Origin: Clostridiales bacterium UBA1390
GTDB lineage: Bacteria; Bacillota; Clostridia; Lachnospirales; Bianqueaceae
Assembly (NCBI GenBank): GCA_002305315.1
Contig: DBQQ01000017.1
Coordinates: 1-64,000 of the forward strand
Direction: 5' to 3'
DNA: 64,000 nt
Shown: piece by piece, positions 1-9,663 of the stretch
Layout of the letters: every line of letters starts with the position of its first letter
Numbering within the stretch: the stretch's first letter is position 1
The notes under the pieces: generated by a model
The model's input: only the letters and a program-made list of their open reading frames with translations
Databases searched by the model: none
What the model was told of the DNA's origin: nothing
Translations under genes and position numbers: made by a program

Positions 1-634
1 CCAGGCGCTCTGAAATGTAAAATCCCGCTGCGGCGATGAGATTCTCGGGGCCCTGAAGATTTTCTCATCACTCAGTTCTCTGGGATTGTAAAATTCCACT
101 GCGACGATGAGATTCTCAGGGGGCGTGGGGGATTTTTCTCATCACTCAGTTCTCTGGAATTGTAAAATCTCGCTGTGGCGATGAGATTCTCGGGGCCCCT
201 GAAGATTTTCTCATCACCCAGGCACTTTGAATTGTAAAATCCCGCTGCGACGATGAAATTCTCAGGGCCCCTGAAGATTTTCTCATCACTCAGGCGCTCT
301 GGAATTGTAAAATCATGCTGCGGGGATGAGATTCTCTCATCACTCAAGCCCCTGGAAATGTAAAATCTCGCTGTGGGGATGAGATTCTCGGGACCCCTGA
401 AGATTTTCTCATCACTCAGGCGCTTTGAATTGTAAAATCGCGCTGTGGCGATGAGAATCCCAGGGGCCCCCGGGGAGATTTTCTCATCACTCAGGCCCCT
501 GGAATTGTAAAATCTCGCTGCGGCGATGAGATTCCCCAGGGATCCGAGGAAATTCTCTCATCACTTAAGCACCCTGGAATGTAAAATTTTGCAGCGGGGA
601 TGAGATTCTCTGGAAGCCCAAAGATTTTCTCATC
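1..634. repeat. Tandem array of 72-75 bp palindromic units
   Basis: The stretch holds about nine imperfect tandem units. The motif TCTCATC begins at 63, 137, 209, 281, 335, 407, 482, 556 and 628, so spacings are 74, 72, 72, 54, 72, 75, 74 and 72. Each unit runs TTTTCTCATCACTCAGG, a short variable part, TGGAATTGTAAAATC, then GCTGCGGCGATGAGATTCTC and a G/C-rich joint often containing GGGGCCCC. TCTCATC and GATGAGA are inverted, so each unit can fold around a loop of about 36 nt, or the joint can fold instead. The array begins before the window. The same palindrome occurs at 29919-30097. No gene is supported here. Confidence 0.9.
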
Positions 635-644
635 TAGAGATATA

Positions 645-676
645 TAAAAGGGGCTGCTGAGTCTTCAGCAGCTCCT
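645..676 (-). terminator. Intrinsic terminator of the rimP-alaS operon
   Basis: Read on the minus strand, just past the alaS stop, GGAGCTGCTGA and TCAGCAGCCCC pair around a short loop and are followed by TTTTATATA. This is a clear rho-independent terminator closing the operon, and it separates alaS from the repeat array. Confidence 0.85.
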
Positions 677-684
677 TGATGAAA

Positions 685-3327
685 TTATTTCTGCAGTTGT
701 TCGATAGCGGTCTCTGTCGCTTTCTTTAGGGCTTCCTCAATCTTTGATGAATCTTTTCCACCAGCTTGCGCCATATTGGGACGTCCGCCGCCATTTCCGC
801 CAGTAATTTGAGCCGCCACTTTGACAATATTGCCGGCATGAGCGCCCTTCTTGACAGCGTTCTCTGTGGCCATGACAACAAAAGAGAGCTTTTCTTTTCC
901 GCCAGCTAGAATGATGATGGAGTCACCTAATTTATCCTTTAGGGTGTCACCCATCTGACGCAGGGCATTGTTGTCGAGCTCGGGACGATATGCACTGAGG
1001 ATGGAAATATCTGCGACCTTTTGTACATCCTTCAGAATGTCATCCGCCGCATTGGCCGTCATCTTGGCTTTCAGGCTTTCAAGTTCTTTTTGCAGGGATC
1101 TGAATTCTTCCATAAGGTTTTGCGCCTGCATTACGGCCTTTTCTTTGCTGACTTTGAAGAGGTGTGCGATCTGATCCAGCTCTTCATCCTGCTTGCGGAA
1201 ATATTCCAGTGCCTTTTCGCCGGTCAATGCCTCGATACGCCGTACGCCCGCAGCCACGCCGCCTTCGGAAAGAATCTTGAAGCATCCGGCCTGCGCTGTG
1301 TTCGAGAGATGGGTACCGCCGCACAACTCGATGCTGTAGTCGCCCATCATGACCATACGAACCTGATCGCCATATTTCTCGCCGAAGAGAGCCATCGCGC
1401 CCTTCTTACGCGCTTCATCCATCGTTGTGATCTCTGTACAAATAGGCAATGCTGCGAGGATCTCACGATTGACTTCGTCTTCGACCTGCTTCAGTTCTTC
1501 TGCGCTCATGGCCTGGAAATGGGTGAAATCGAAACGCAGTCTGTCAGCGGTCACATCGGAACCTGCCTGCTCTACGTGGGAACCTAATACATTACGCAGC
1601 GCTTTCTGCAGCAGGTGTGTCGCGGAGTGATTGCGCGCGCAGGCCATACGCTGCTCGCCATTTACGGTGAGCGTGGCAATCTGTCCGTTCTCGATATAGC
1701 CTTCCGTGACTCTGCCCACATGACCAATCTTGTCGCCGATCACCTTTTTGGTCGTCTCTACTTCTACGGTACCTGTCTGTGTATGCAGAATACCACTGTC
1801 GCCATGCTGGCCGCCGCTAGTCGCATAAAATGGCGTATGATCCAGAAATACGGTAACATGCTGGCCCGATTCTGCCTTCTCCACTACCTCGGACTCTGTG
1901 GTGATCGCCAGAATCGTGCTGTCAGGTTCCTCCAGGCGGTCGTATCCATGGAATTCTGTCACCATATTGGGATCCAGCAGATTATAGACTGTCGCCTTGG
2001 CACCCATATAGTTGGACTCTTCTCTGGCGGAACGGGCACGAAGGCGCTGCGCCTCCATTTCCTGCTGGAAGCCTTCCTCGTCCACGGTCATATTAGCTTC
2101 CTGCGCGATCTCCAGAGTGAGATCCATGGGGAATCCATAGGTATCATACAGCTTAAAGGCCTGACTGCCGGAAAGCACATTCTTGCCCGTCTTCTGATTC
2201 TCCTGGATATACTGCTGTAATCTTTCCAGTCCCGAGTCGAGCGTGGCATAAAATTTCTCTTCTTCGCTATGAAGTACCTTGAAAATGTACTCCTTTTTAT
2301 CCTCTAATTCCGGATACGCGTCTTTAGAATTCTCAATGACGGTATTGCTGATTTCTGCCAGGAATGGGCGAGAAATGCCGAGAAGTTTTCCATGGCGTGC
2401 CGCACGGCGCAGCAGACGACGCAGTACATAGCCCCGGCCTTCGTTGGAAGGCAGGACACCGTCGGAAGTCATGAACGTCATGGAACGAATATGATCGGTA
2501 ATGACACGCACTGAAACATCGGTCTCATGTTTTTTCCCGTATTCCACATTCGCAATCTGACACACATGATCCCGGATCGCCTTAATGGTATCCACATCGA
2601 AGATCGAGTCCACACCCTGCATCAAGGCTGCCAATCTCTCCAGTCCCATACCCGTATCGATATTCTTATGCTCCAGTGTCTGGTAGCTGCCATCGTCCTG
2701 ACGGTCGAACTGCGTGAATACGTTATTCCAGAATTCCATGTAGCGATCACAATCGCAGCCTACTGTGCAACCAGGCTTACCGCAGCCATATTCCTCGCCG
2801 CGATCATAGTAAAGCTCTGAGCAAGGACCGCAGGGACCAGAGCCATGCTCCCAGAAGTTGTCTTCCTTCCCCATGCGGAAAATGTGATCCATGGGCATAC
2901 CGATCTCCTCATGCCAGATACGTTCTGCCTCATCATCATCCTGATACACGGTCACATAGATGCGCTCCGGTTCCATTTCCAGCACTTCGGTGCAATATTC
3001 CCAGGCCCAGTGAATGGCTTCTGTCTTGAAATAATCTCCGAAGGAGAAATTACCCAGCATTTCAAAAAAGGTGCCATGACGCGCTGTCTTTCCAACATTT
3101 TCGATATCGCCGGTACGAATGCATTTCTGACAGGTCGTAACCCTTTTGCGGGGCGGTACTTCCTGTCCCGTGAAATACGGCTTCAGCGGGGCCATACCTG
3201 CATTGATTAAAAGCAGGCTGTTATCGTTCTTCGGGATCAAAGGAAAGGAGTTCATCCGCAGATGTCCCTTCGACTCAAAAAAACGAAGATAACTCTCTCG
3301 AAGTTCGTTTAATCCCATGTACTTCAT
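685..3327 (-). CDS. alaS: Alanine--tRNA ligase
   Basis: Class II synthetase that charges tRNA-Ala in the cytoplasm and edits mischarged Ser/Gly. At 880 aa it is the full family length. The N-terminal catalytic and tRNA-recognition region (about 1-450) is followed by the editing domain, whose zinc ligands are visible as HSATH (about 567) and CGGTH (about 665), then a coiled-coil stretch and a glycine-rich C-Ala tail (GGNGGGRPNMAQAGG near 845). The ATG at 3327 has AAGGAG eight bases upstream; the next Met three codons on is a less likely start. It is the last gene of a ten-gene operon, five bases after ribF, and ends at a strong terminator. There is no T-box leader before it because it is internal to the operon. 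Confidence 0.98.
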   Translation of the reverse strand: MKYMGLNELRESYLRFFESKGHLRMNSFPLIPKNDNSLLLINAGMAPLKPYFTGQEVPPRKRVTTCQKCIRTGDIENVGKTARHGTFFEMLGNFSFGDYFKTEAIHWAWEYCTEVLEMEPERIYVTVYQDDDEAERIWHEEIGMPMDHIFRMGKEDNFWEHGSGPCGPCSELYYDRGEEYGCGKPGCTVGCDCDRYMEFWNNVFTQFDRQDDGSYQTLEHKNIDTGMGLERLAALMQGVDSIFDVDTIKAIRDHVCQIANVEYGKKHETDVSVRVITDHIRSMTFMTSDGVLPSNEGRGYVLRRLLRRAARHGKLLGISRPFLAEISNTVIENSKDAYPELEDKKEYIFKVLHSEEEKFYATLDSGLERLQQYIQENQKTGKNVLSGSQAFKLYDTYGFPMDLTLEIAQEANMTVDEEGFQQEMEAQRLRARSAREESNYMGAKATVYNLLDPNMVTEFHGYDRLEEPDSTILAITTESEVVEKAESGQHVTVFLDHTPFYATSGGQHGDSGILHTQTGTVEVETTKKVIGDKIGHVGRVTEGYIENGQIATLTVNGEQRMACARNHSATHLLQKALRNVLGSHVEQAGSDVTADRLRFDFTHFQAMSAEELKQVEDEVNREILAALPICTEITTMDEARKKGAMALFGEKYGDQVRMVMMGDYSIELCGGTHLSNTAQAGCFKILSEGGVAAGVRRIEALTGEKALEYFRKQDEELDQIAHLFKVSKEKAVMQAQNLMEEFRSLQKELESLKAKMTANAADDILKDVQKVADISILSAYRPELDNNALRQMGDTLKDKLGDSIIILAGGKEKLSFVVMATENAVKKGAHAGNIVKVAAQITGGNGGGRPNMAQAGGKDSSKIEEALKKATETAIEQLQK

Positions 3328-3332
3328 CTTTC

Positions 3333-4274
3333 TTACTCCTTTTCTTCCGCGAAATATGCGCGGGCATTTTGTATGTCTATCTGCTGCTGATTCCGCAGCG
3401 CCTCCATACTCTCAAACTTGATTTCTGGCCGCAGGTGGCGATAAAACTCAATCCGCACATCCCGCCCATATAAATTTTCATCAAATTCCATCAGATAGGT
3501 CTCGCAGCGCAGGCTGATCCCCTCTCCCACCGTCGGATTATGACCGATGTTAGAGACGCTTTGATAGGCACCATCCTGTGTAAACGTTCTTGTGACGTAT
3601 ACTCCGGGATCCGGATACTGCCGCGCTTCATTTAATAGTAGATTGACTGTGGGAACCAGTGCTCTGTGACCAAGCCCCCTCCCTTTATTCACATTTCCCA
3701 GCATGAAATAGGGGCGTCCCAGTAGGCGGTTGGCCTCTTCCATCTTTCCTTCTTTCAGAAGGGCGCGAATCCGACTGCTGGAGATACGCAATCCATCATC
3801 TCGCACTTCCGAGACGACGCGGCATTCCATACCATGCATGCCGCAAAGCTTCTGCATCATCGCTGCGTCTCCCCGATTCTGTCTTCCAAACCGAAAGTTA
3901 CTGCCGATTACGACGCCTACCGCATGGAAGTTCTCCACGAGAATTTGGTTCACAAACCGTTCCGGTTCCATATCCATAAGTTCCGGTTCAAAATGCATGA
4001 TGACCAGATGATCGATCTGCTGTGTCTCATTGACGACCCATTCTTTTTCTGTGAGTCCATAGATCAATGGCACTGGTTGCTTCTCCATCAGCACATGGGT
4101 AGGATGCGGCTCGAAGCTCATCATCACGGTGCTTGCATGACATTCCCCTGCTAATTGGCTGGTTTCCTGCACCAGCCTGCGATGTCCAAGGTGCAGTCCA
4201 TCAAAAAAGCCCAAAGTGATGACAGACGGCTGTATACGAAATGGCCATTTCTCATTCCATCGCATTTTTTCCAT
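3333..4274 (-). CDS. ribF: Bifunctional riboflavin kinase / FAD synthetase
   Basis: Makes FMN from riboflavin and then FAD by adenylylation. The N-terminal nucleotidyltransferase domain carries GFFDGLHLGH (about 22-31), the HxGH-type ATP site. The flavokinase domain begins near 190 with GRGLGHRALVPTVN. Length 313 aa fits the family. The ATG at 4274 is preceded by GAAGGAG. It follows truB by 15 bases and precedes alaS by five. truB next to ribF (ribC in Bacillus) is the conserved order after rbfA in Firmicutes, so co-transcription is expected. No FMN riboswitch is seen, which is consistent with a housekeeping rather than a biosynthesis operon. Confidence 0.97.
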   Translation of the reverse strand: MEKMRWNEKWPFRIQPSVITLGFFDGLHLGHRRLVQETSQLAGECHASTVMMSFEPHPTHVLMEKQPVPLIYGLTEKEWVVNETQQIDHLVIMHFEPELMDMEPERFVNQILVENFHAVGVVIGSNFRFGRQNRGDAAMMQKLCGMHGMECRVVSEVRDDGLRISSSRIRALLKEGKMEEANRLLGRPYFMLGNVNKGRGLGHRALVPTVNLLLNEARQYPDPGVYVTRTFTQDGAYQSVSNIGHNPTVGEGISLRCETYLMEFDENLYGRDVRIEFYRHLRPEIKFESMEALRNQQQIDIQNARAYFAEEKE

Positions 4275-4289
4275 CTTTCATCACTCCTT

Positions 4290-5177
4290 CTAATACATCT
4301 TCTCGATTTTACACAGTCTTGCTCCGTCCTCCAACACTTCACTGACTTGATACAAGGCTGTAAAATGTCCCTGCGAATTATAGACGCGAATCCGCTCTCC
4401 TATTGCGGATTCAGCCGAAAGCAGCAACGTATTGCCGTTTTGCAGGCGCTTCTCCTGCGCTTCTTCAATCTGAATCCCTTCGTATTTCGCAAATATGCGA
4501 TCCACCGATAGAATTCGCTCTTCCAACTTTCCCTGATCTTTCAACGACCGGATCTGATCCAGCGTCAGACTGTCCTTCAGAGTAAACGGCCCGCTTCGCA
4601 GCCGGCACAGTGATGACATGCAGGCCAGCCAGCCGGTCTTTCTCCCGATATCTTCGCACAGCGTCCGAATATAAGTTCCTTTCGAGCAGGTCACACGAAT
4701 CCGTGCGCCTTTTTCATCGAGCGCCAGCACCTGGATCTCTTCGATCCGAATCTGTCTCGGCTTACGTTCGACCTCGATGCCTTCTCTGGCTAAATCATAC
4801 AGACGAACACCGCCAACCTTGAGTGCGGAATACATGGGCGGAACCTGCCATATATCGCCTGTCAGCTCCTCGATAGCCTGCATAAAACGCTCCCTGCGAA
4901 AATCGTAGGATACCTGCCGGGTCACATGACCCGATAGATCCTGGGTATCCGTTTCCTGACCAAAAAGCAGTTCTGCCTCGTACTGCTTCTGCGATCCCGT
5001 GAGCAACTCCGCAGCCTTGGTGGCCCGCCCCAGACATACTGGCAGGACGCCGCTGGCATCCGGATCCAGTGTTCCCGTATGTCCTATCTTCTTGATGCGC
5101 AGGATTCCGCGCAAAATGGCAATCACATCATTCGATGTGTATCCCGGCTCCTTGTTGACATTCAGAATCCCGTTCAC
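4290..5177 (-). CDS. truB: tRNA pseudouridine(55) synthase TruB
   Basis: Converts U55 of the T loop of tRNAs to pseudouridine. The protein opens with VNGILNVNKEPGYTS, then GHTGTLDPDASGVLPV, in which the Asp of LDPDASG is the family's catalytic residue, and has a C-terminal RNA-binding part. I set the start at the GTG at 5177: it overlaps the nrnA stop (GTGA) and has GGAGG seven bases upstream. A longer reading frame starts at 5228, but those extra 17 residues lie inside nrnA and do not resemble TruB. With this start the product is 295 aa, normal for the family. It is translationally coupled to nrnA and followed by ribF. Confidence 0.96.
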   Translation of the reverse strand: MNGILNVNKEPGYTSNDVIAILRGILRIKKIGHTGTLDPDASGVLPVCLGRATKAAELLTGSQKQYEAELLFGQETDTQDLSGHVTRQVSYDFRRERFMQAIEELTGDIWQVPPMYSALKVGGVRLYDLAREGIEVERKPRQIRIEEIQVLALDEKGARIRVTCSKGTYIRTLCEDIGRKTGWLACMSSLCRLRSGPFTLKDSLTLDQIRSLKDQGKLEERILSVDRIFAKYEGIQIEEAQEKRLQNGNTLLLSAESAIGERIRVYNSQGHFTALYQVSEVLEDGARLCKIEKMY

Positions 5178-6160
5178 TCGGCATCCTCCGGCAGCTGTTT
5201 CATGATCTCCCGCAGGATGCGCTGGCATGCGGGCTCTATCGGACCGGAAACGGTGCAGCCCGCTGCCCGAACGTGACCGCCGCCGCCGAAGGCTCTCGCC
5301 ACCGCCGCGACGTCCACGCGATGCTTCGAGCGCATGTTCACACGGATCGTATTGGGCGCCAGTTCCCGCAGAAATACGGCCACTTCTGCCTCAGATACCT
5401 CTGCCAGCGTGGCTACTGCTCCTTCGCTGTCGTCACTGGTTGCTCCCACCGCTTGAAAATCCCTGGTCTCCATGGCGGAAACCACAATCTGATCGCGGTA
5501 TAAATACGCCTTCTGCAATATGACCCCCAACACCTTCGTCTCTACGAAGCCCTTGGTATGAAACAAACCATTCATGATCGCCGTGATATCGATCCCCGTG
5601 TCCGAAAGATCCGCGGCCATCCGAAAAATCTCAGGCGTCATAGACGAATGCCTGAATCCGCCCGTATCGAAGGAAAGCCCTGTGAAGAGGGCTTCTGCTA
5701 CCTCCTTTGTAATGGGATATCCATTTTGCCGAAACAGTCGAAACAGGATCTCACAGGTGGAGGTAGCCGACGAATCCGTCCAGTTATAGGTCGCATATTC
5801 CTTATGATTCACATGATGGTCGATGCAGAAGGACTCTTCCGAAAGATCTGCGCATATATAGGCCTCTCCCGTTCTATGGGGCTCTGCACAATCCAGCATG
5901 ATCCAGCCAAATCGGCCGCAGGTGGCCTTACACAGTGTCTCCCTGTCCAGTATAGGCAGATTCTGCGGAAGCCAGCTATAATGAGAGATATTTCCCTCAT
6001 AATAGATCATTGGATGCTTTCCCTGCCGAAGCAGTTCCAGCCCCATGGCCACACAGGCTCCGATGCTGTCTCCGTCCGGTCGGATATGACCGCTCAGAAT
6101 CAGGCGATCCTGTCGATCCACAAAAGCCTGAAAGGCCTTCGCCATCTCCTCAAACGTCAT
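5174..6160 (-). CDS. nrnA: DHH-family phosphoesterase NrnA (nanoRNase / pAp phosphatase type)
   Basis: DHH/DHHA1 phosphoesterase of the NrnA type, which degrades very short RNA oligonucleotides and, in characterised members, 3'-phosphoadenosine 5'-phosphate or cyclic-dinucleotide products. Visible motifs are SGHIRPDGDSIGA (metal-binding D-x-D), LDCAEPHRTG, CIDHHVNHKEYA (the DHH motif) and GGGGHVRAAGC (DHHA1 substrate loop). The start is ambiguous between two adjacent ATGs at 6163 and 6160; GGAGG lies six bases before the second, giving 328 aa. The first 11 bases overlap the end of rbfA. The rbfA-nrnA-truB order is common in Clostridia and suggests a role in RNA turnover coupled to ribosome production. 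Which substrate dominates cannot be read from sequence. Confidence 0.92.
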   Translation of the reverse strand: MTFEEMAKAFQAFVDRQDRLILSGHIRPDGDSIGACVAMGLELLRQGKHPMIYYEGNISHYSWLPQNLPILDRETLCKATCGRFGWIMLDCAEPHRTGEAYICADLSEESFCIDHHVNHKEYATYNWTDSSATSTCEILFRLFRQNGYPITKEVAEALFTGLSFDTGGFRHSSMTPEIFRMAADLSDTGIDITAIMNGLFHTKGFVETKVLGVILQKAYLYRDQIVVSAMETRDFQAVGATSDDSEGAVATLAEVSEAEVAVFLRELAPNTIRVNMRSKHRVDVAAVARAFGGGGHVRAAGCTVSGPIEPACQRILREIMKQLPEDAE

Positions 6161-6545
6161 CATCTTCCTCCGCCTCTTCCTGCGATGCTTCCACACCATA
6201 ATCCTTCAGCATCTTAGAAATATGAATGCTGTATTCGATCGAATCATCCATGATGAACTTAAGCTCCGGCGTATTGCGCAGATTCAGCCGCGCAGCCAGT
6301 TCACGGCGAATAAATCCAGATGCGGATTTGAGCGCCTTGGCGGTCTCATCCCGCCGTTTCTCATCTCCCAAGATGCTGATATATACTTTACAATATTTCA
6401 GATCCCGCGTCGTATCTGCCTTTAAGACCGATAACAGCGGTGTCTCGATTCGAGGATCCTTCACCTCGTCACGGAGGATCTCACTCAGTTCTCGGCGGAC
6501 TTCTTCATTAATGCGTTCCATCCGTCCACTTGCTTTTCCTGCCAT
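6150..6545 (-). CDS. rbfA: Ribosome-binding factor A
   Basis: Small KH-like protein that binds 16S rRNA near the 5' helix and helps mature the 30S subunit. The product begins MAGKASGRMERINEEVRREL and contains ILRDEVKDPRIE, the family hallmark, with a very acidic tail (EEAEEDDDV). The start is the ATG at 6545, preceded by GAGGAG; the frame stays open 36 codons further upstream, through a GC-rich hairpin, and that part is not coding. Length 131 aa is typical. B. subtilis has ylxP between infB and rbfA; that gene is missing here. Confidence 0.96.
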   Translation of the reverse strand: MAGKASGRMERINEEVRRELSEILRDEVKDPRIETPLLSVLKADTTRDLKYCKVYISILGDEKRRDETAKALKSASGFIRRELAARLNLRNTPELKFIMDDSIEYSIHISKMLKDYGVEASQEEAEEDDDV

Positions 6546-6562
6546 TCTATTCTCCTCTATCA

Positions 6563-6587
6563 CGCGATGCCCCTTCGGGGCATCGCG
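6563..6587 (-). other. Perfect 11-bp hairpin between infB and rbfA
   Basis: CGCGATGCCCC and GGGGCATCGCG are separated by three bases, so the operon RNA can form a very stable stem-loop between the infB stop and the rbfA ribosome site. There is no T run after it in the direction of transcription, so it is not a normal terminator. An RNA-processing, stability or translation-control element is possible. Confidence 0.7.
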
Positions 6588-6594
6588 ATTTCCT

Positions 6595-9318
6595 TTAGCT
6601 TCTTGCGATCTCCTCCATCGAGAAGGCCTCAATCGTATCGCCTTCCTTAACATCGCTGAAGGATTTCAGCATAATACCACATTCATAATTCGTGGCGACC
6701 TCCTTCACATCGTCCTTGAAGCGGCGCAGAGAATCAATCTCACCCTCATAGACGACGATGCCATCTCGAATCAGTCTCGCCTTGCTGCCTCTTGTGATCT
6801 TACCATCGGTCACATAGCAACCGGCAATCGTACCGATACCCGACACCTTGAAGGTCTGTCTCACCTGTGCGTGACCATCTACCTTCTCCTGGAACTCCGG
6901 ATCCAGCATACCCTTCATGGCGGCTTCGATATCCTCGATCGCATCGTAAATCACGCGGTACAGACGCATATCCACCTTTTCCCGCTCCGCCACGGCCTTA
7001 GCACCCGCATCTGGCCGCACGTTAAAACCGATGATGATCGAATTGGAAGCCGATGCCAACGTCACGTCGGATTCATTGATGGCACCCACACCGCCATGGA
7101 CGATACGGAGTACCACTTCATCGTTAGACAGCTTCTCCAGACTCTGACGCACCGCTTCCACGGAACCCTGTACGTCGGCTTTCACGATGATATTCAGTTC
7201 TTTCATCGAACCTGCCTGGATCTGATCGAAGAGGCTTTCCAGCGAAACCTTCTTGGTCCCCTCCAAAAGCTTCTCCCGATCCTTGGCGCTGACCTTCTCA
7301 GCCAGCTGTCTGGCTTCACGCTCACTCGGCGTCACAAAGAACTGTTCTCCCGCTACAGGAACTTCCGACAATCCCAGAATCTCCACCGGATCCGATGGCC
7401 CTGCGCTTTTTACTTTCTTGCCTTTATCATCGCTCATAGCCTTCACGCGACCGAACGCTTTACCCACTACAATCGAATCTCCGATTCTAAGCGTACCGTT
7501 CTGCACCAGCGCTGTAGCCACAACGCCACGGCCCTTATCCAGCTGCGCCTCGATGACATGACCTGTCGCAGGCCGATCCGGATTGGCCTTATATTCTTCC
7601 ATATCGGCAACCAGCAGAATCATCTCCAGCAGCGTATCAATCCCTTCTCCGGTCTTGGCAGATACAGGCACACAGATCGTAGAACCACCCCATTCCTCTG
7701 GGATCAATTCATATTCTGTCAGCTGCTGCTTCACATGGTCCGGATTCGCCTCTGGCTTATCCATTTTATTGATCGCCACGATAATCTGCACACCAGCCGC
7801 CTTCGCATGGTTGATCGCCTCAATCGTCTGCGGCATGATGCCATCATCCGCGGCCACTACCAGGATAGCAATATCCGTCACCTGTGCGCCCCGAAGACGC
7901 ATAGCCGTAAATGCCTCATGTCCCGGAGTATCCAGGAATGTGATCTTACGATCATTGATGCTGACCACAGAAGCACCGATATGCTGCGTGATGCCGCCGG
8001 CCTCTCCCTCGGTTACCTTCGTCTTACGAATCGCATCCAGCAAAGAAGTCTTACCGTGATCTACATGACCCATCACAACGACAACCGGCGGACGGCTCTT
8101 CAGGCTTTCGGGGGAATCCTGCTGCTCCATGTAAGCCTTGAAAATATCCTCTTCCTGCATGGGTTCTGCCAGGATATCCATCTCCAGTGCCAATGCCTCT
8201 GCCTGCTCATAATCCAGGTCATCATTCTGCCCCATCATCTTACCCTTCAGCATCAGGCTCTTGATGATCTGGGTTACTGGCTTCTTGACCATGTCCGCAA
8301 ACTCCCGTACGGTCATCATCGCCGGAAGCTGTACGACTTTGATCTCTTCCTCTTCTTCCTGCGGCTTGGGCGCGGGCTTATTCTTCTTGACGCGGTTCTT
8401 GACTACTTCATCGTCTTCTTCGCCCATTGCCATGAAGTTTTTATTATGCCGACGTCCAAAGCCGTCCTGCGATACGTTCTTCGCTCTCTCTCTTTCCTTA
8501 TCCTTATCCCGGCGCATACGTTCCGTCTTCTTCGGCTTATCGATGGCAGACGTCACTTCCTTCGGCGCCTCCGGAATGGAAAGCTCTTCCTGATTCCGGC
8601 CGCCGCGATTGCCAGTCTGTGGCCGCGCATTGCCGCGCGAGTTTCCAAAATTGCGGTCTCTGCCCCGGTTCTCATTCGATCCCTGATTCCGGCCGCCGCG
8701 CTGATTCTGGCTTTTCTCGCTCCGGTTTTCATTTCGATCATTCCGCTCGCTCCGGTTCTCATTCCGGTTCGTACGAGGCCGATCTCCCTTGGGGGCATTC
8801 TCTTTCTTCGCACTCGTTTCAGGACGCTCCGCTTTCTTCTGCGGTTCTTTTTCCTTAGCCGCTTCCGGCTTTTTCTCCGGCTTCTTTTCTGTTTTCTCGC
8901 TCTTGGGCGGCTCCGCCTTAACTACAGGTTCCTTGGGCTGCTCCTCTTCCTTCTTTTCCGGAATCGGTTTCGCCTCTACCGCTTCCTTCTTTTCGGGAAC
9001 TGGCTTCACCTCCACCGGCTCCTTTTTCTCTGGTACCGGGGCTTCCTCTTGCTTTTTCTCGGGGACCTCTTTCTTCGGAGCCGGTTTGTTCTCTTCTTTC
9101 TTAGGCGCGGGCTTCGCTGCTGCCGCACTCTTGGCTGCCGGCCGCTTAAACCGGGGCTCTTTACCTGTCAGCTTCACACAAACCTTGCGGATCTCCTCCA
9201 TCTCCAGAGGAGCCTTGGCATTGGGAACAAATACCCCGATACTCTCCAGACATTTCAGCACATCTCCGCTGCTGACCTTTAATTGCTTTGCCAAACTTTC
9301 AACTGTTATTTTTGCCAC
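6595..9318 (-). CDS. infB: Translation initiation factor IF-2
   Basis: GTPase that delivers initiator fMet-tRNA to the 30S subunit and promotes subunit joining. An IF2_N domain (about 1-52) is followed by a long low-complexity linker (about 60-340): first K/P/E repeats ([19 protein letters not shown]), then R/N/G-rich repeats. The G domain shows GHVDHGKTS (about 413), DTPGHEAF (about 461) and NKMDKPEA (about 516), and the C-terminal domains include [15 protein letters not shown]. The start codon is GTG at 9318 with AAGGTGG about ten bases before it. 907 aa is at the long end for Firmicutes because of the linker. It sits between ylxQ and rbfA, the conserved position. Confidence 0.98.
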   Translation of the reverse strand: MAKITVESLAKQLKVSSGDVLKCLESIGVFVPNAKAPLEMEEIRKVCVKLTGKEPRFKRPAAKSAAAAKPAPKKEENKPAPKKEVPEKKQEEAPVPEKKEPVEVKPVPEKKEAVEAKPIPEKKEEEQPKEPVVKAEPPKSEKTEKKPEKKPEAAKEKEPQKKAERPETSAKKENAPKGDRPRTNRNENRSERNDRNENRSEKSQNQRGGRNQGSNENRGRDRNFGNSRGNARPQTGNRGGRNQEELSIPEAPKEVTSAIDKPKKTERMRRDKDKERERAKNVSQDGFGRRHNKNFMAMGEEDDEVVKNRVKKNKPAPKPQEEEEEIKVVQLPAMMTVREFADMVKKPVTQIIKSLMLKGKMMGQNDDLDYEQAEALALEMDILAEPMQEEDIFKAYMEQQDSPESLKSRPPVVVVMGHVDHGKTSLLDAIRKTKVTEGEAGGITQHIGASVVSINDRKITFLDTPGHEAFTAMRLRGAQVTDIAILVVAADDGIMPQTIEAINHAKAAGVQIIVAINKMDKPEANPDHVKQQLTEYELIPEEWGGSTICVPVSAKTGEGIDTLLEMILLVADMEEYKANPDRPATGHVIEAQLDKGRGVVATALVQNGTLRIGDSIVVGKAFGRVKAMSDDKGKKVKSAGPSDPVEILGLSEVPVAGEQFFVTPSEREARQLAEKVSAKDREKLLEGTKKVSLESLFDQIQAGSMKELNIIVKADVQGSVEAVRQSLEKLSNDEVVLRIVHGGVGAINESDVTLASASNSIIIGFNVRPDAGAKAVAEREKVDMRLYRVIYDAIEDIEAAMKGMLDPEFQEKVDGHAQVRQTFKVSGIGTIAGCYVTDGKITRGSKARLIRDGIVVYEGEIDSLRRFKDDVKEVATNYECGIMLKSFSDVKEGDTIEAFSMEEIARS

Positions 9319-9351
9319 TGGCTCATTTCCACCTTTCGGATATTCCGGAGA

Positions 9352-9663
9352 TCAATTCTCCTCCATTTTTTTCAATATGCTCCCTGCCAATCCGGTATCC
9401 GTTACCGCAACGCAGGAACGCTTTTCTTTACCAATGGCCCTTCCCAATCCTTCCTTATCACAGGAAAGCTGATAAAAAGGCACATGGTAATACTCACTCT
9501 TATTCTTGAATTTCTTATATGTGTTTGCGGATACATCCTGGGCCACCACAACCAGTCTGGCCTTACCGCTCTTCAGCGCTTCCTCACACTGAAACTCGCC
9601 AGATACCGCCCGACCGGCCTTGCTGGACAACCCGAGCATCTGCAGAATTCCTTGCTCATTCAC
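9352..9663 (-). CDS. ylxQ: L7Ae-family RNA-binding protein YlxQ
   Basis: A 103-aa L7Ae/L30e/S12e/Gadd45-type protein that is expected to bind kink-turn RNA. It begins MNEQGILQMLGLSSKAGRAV, followed by EEALKSGKARLVVVAQDVSANT, the typical L7Ae core. Its start overlaps the stop of ylxR by four bases (coordinates 9660-9663), so the pair is translationally coupled. nusA-ylxR-ylxQ-infB is a conserved Firmicute string. Its exact RNA partner is not settled. Confidence 0.93.
   Translation of the reverse strand: MNEQGILQMLGLSSKAGRAVSGEFQCEEALKSGKARLVVVAQDVSANTYKKFKNKSEYYHVPFYQLSCDKEGLGRAIGKEKRSCVAVTDTGLAGSILKKMEEN

Noticed and set aside
72..347. Minus-strand frame of 91 codons in the left-edge array
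   Set aside because: It is a translation of the repeat units. Frame is kept only because the unit is often 72 bp, and there is no ribosome site or known domain.
1..634. Possible CRISPR array
   Set aside because: The repeat period is 72-75 bp, the parts between the motifs are themselves conserved rather than unique, and no cas genes are present.
6226..9282. Plus-strand open frame of 1018 codons opposite infB and rbfA
   Set aside because: It is exactly antisense to infB and rbfA, has no ribosome site, reads as low-complexity Leu/Arg/Phe repeats and exists because of the codon bias of the infB linker.
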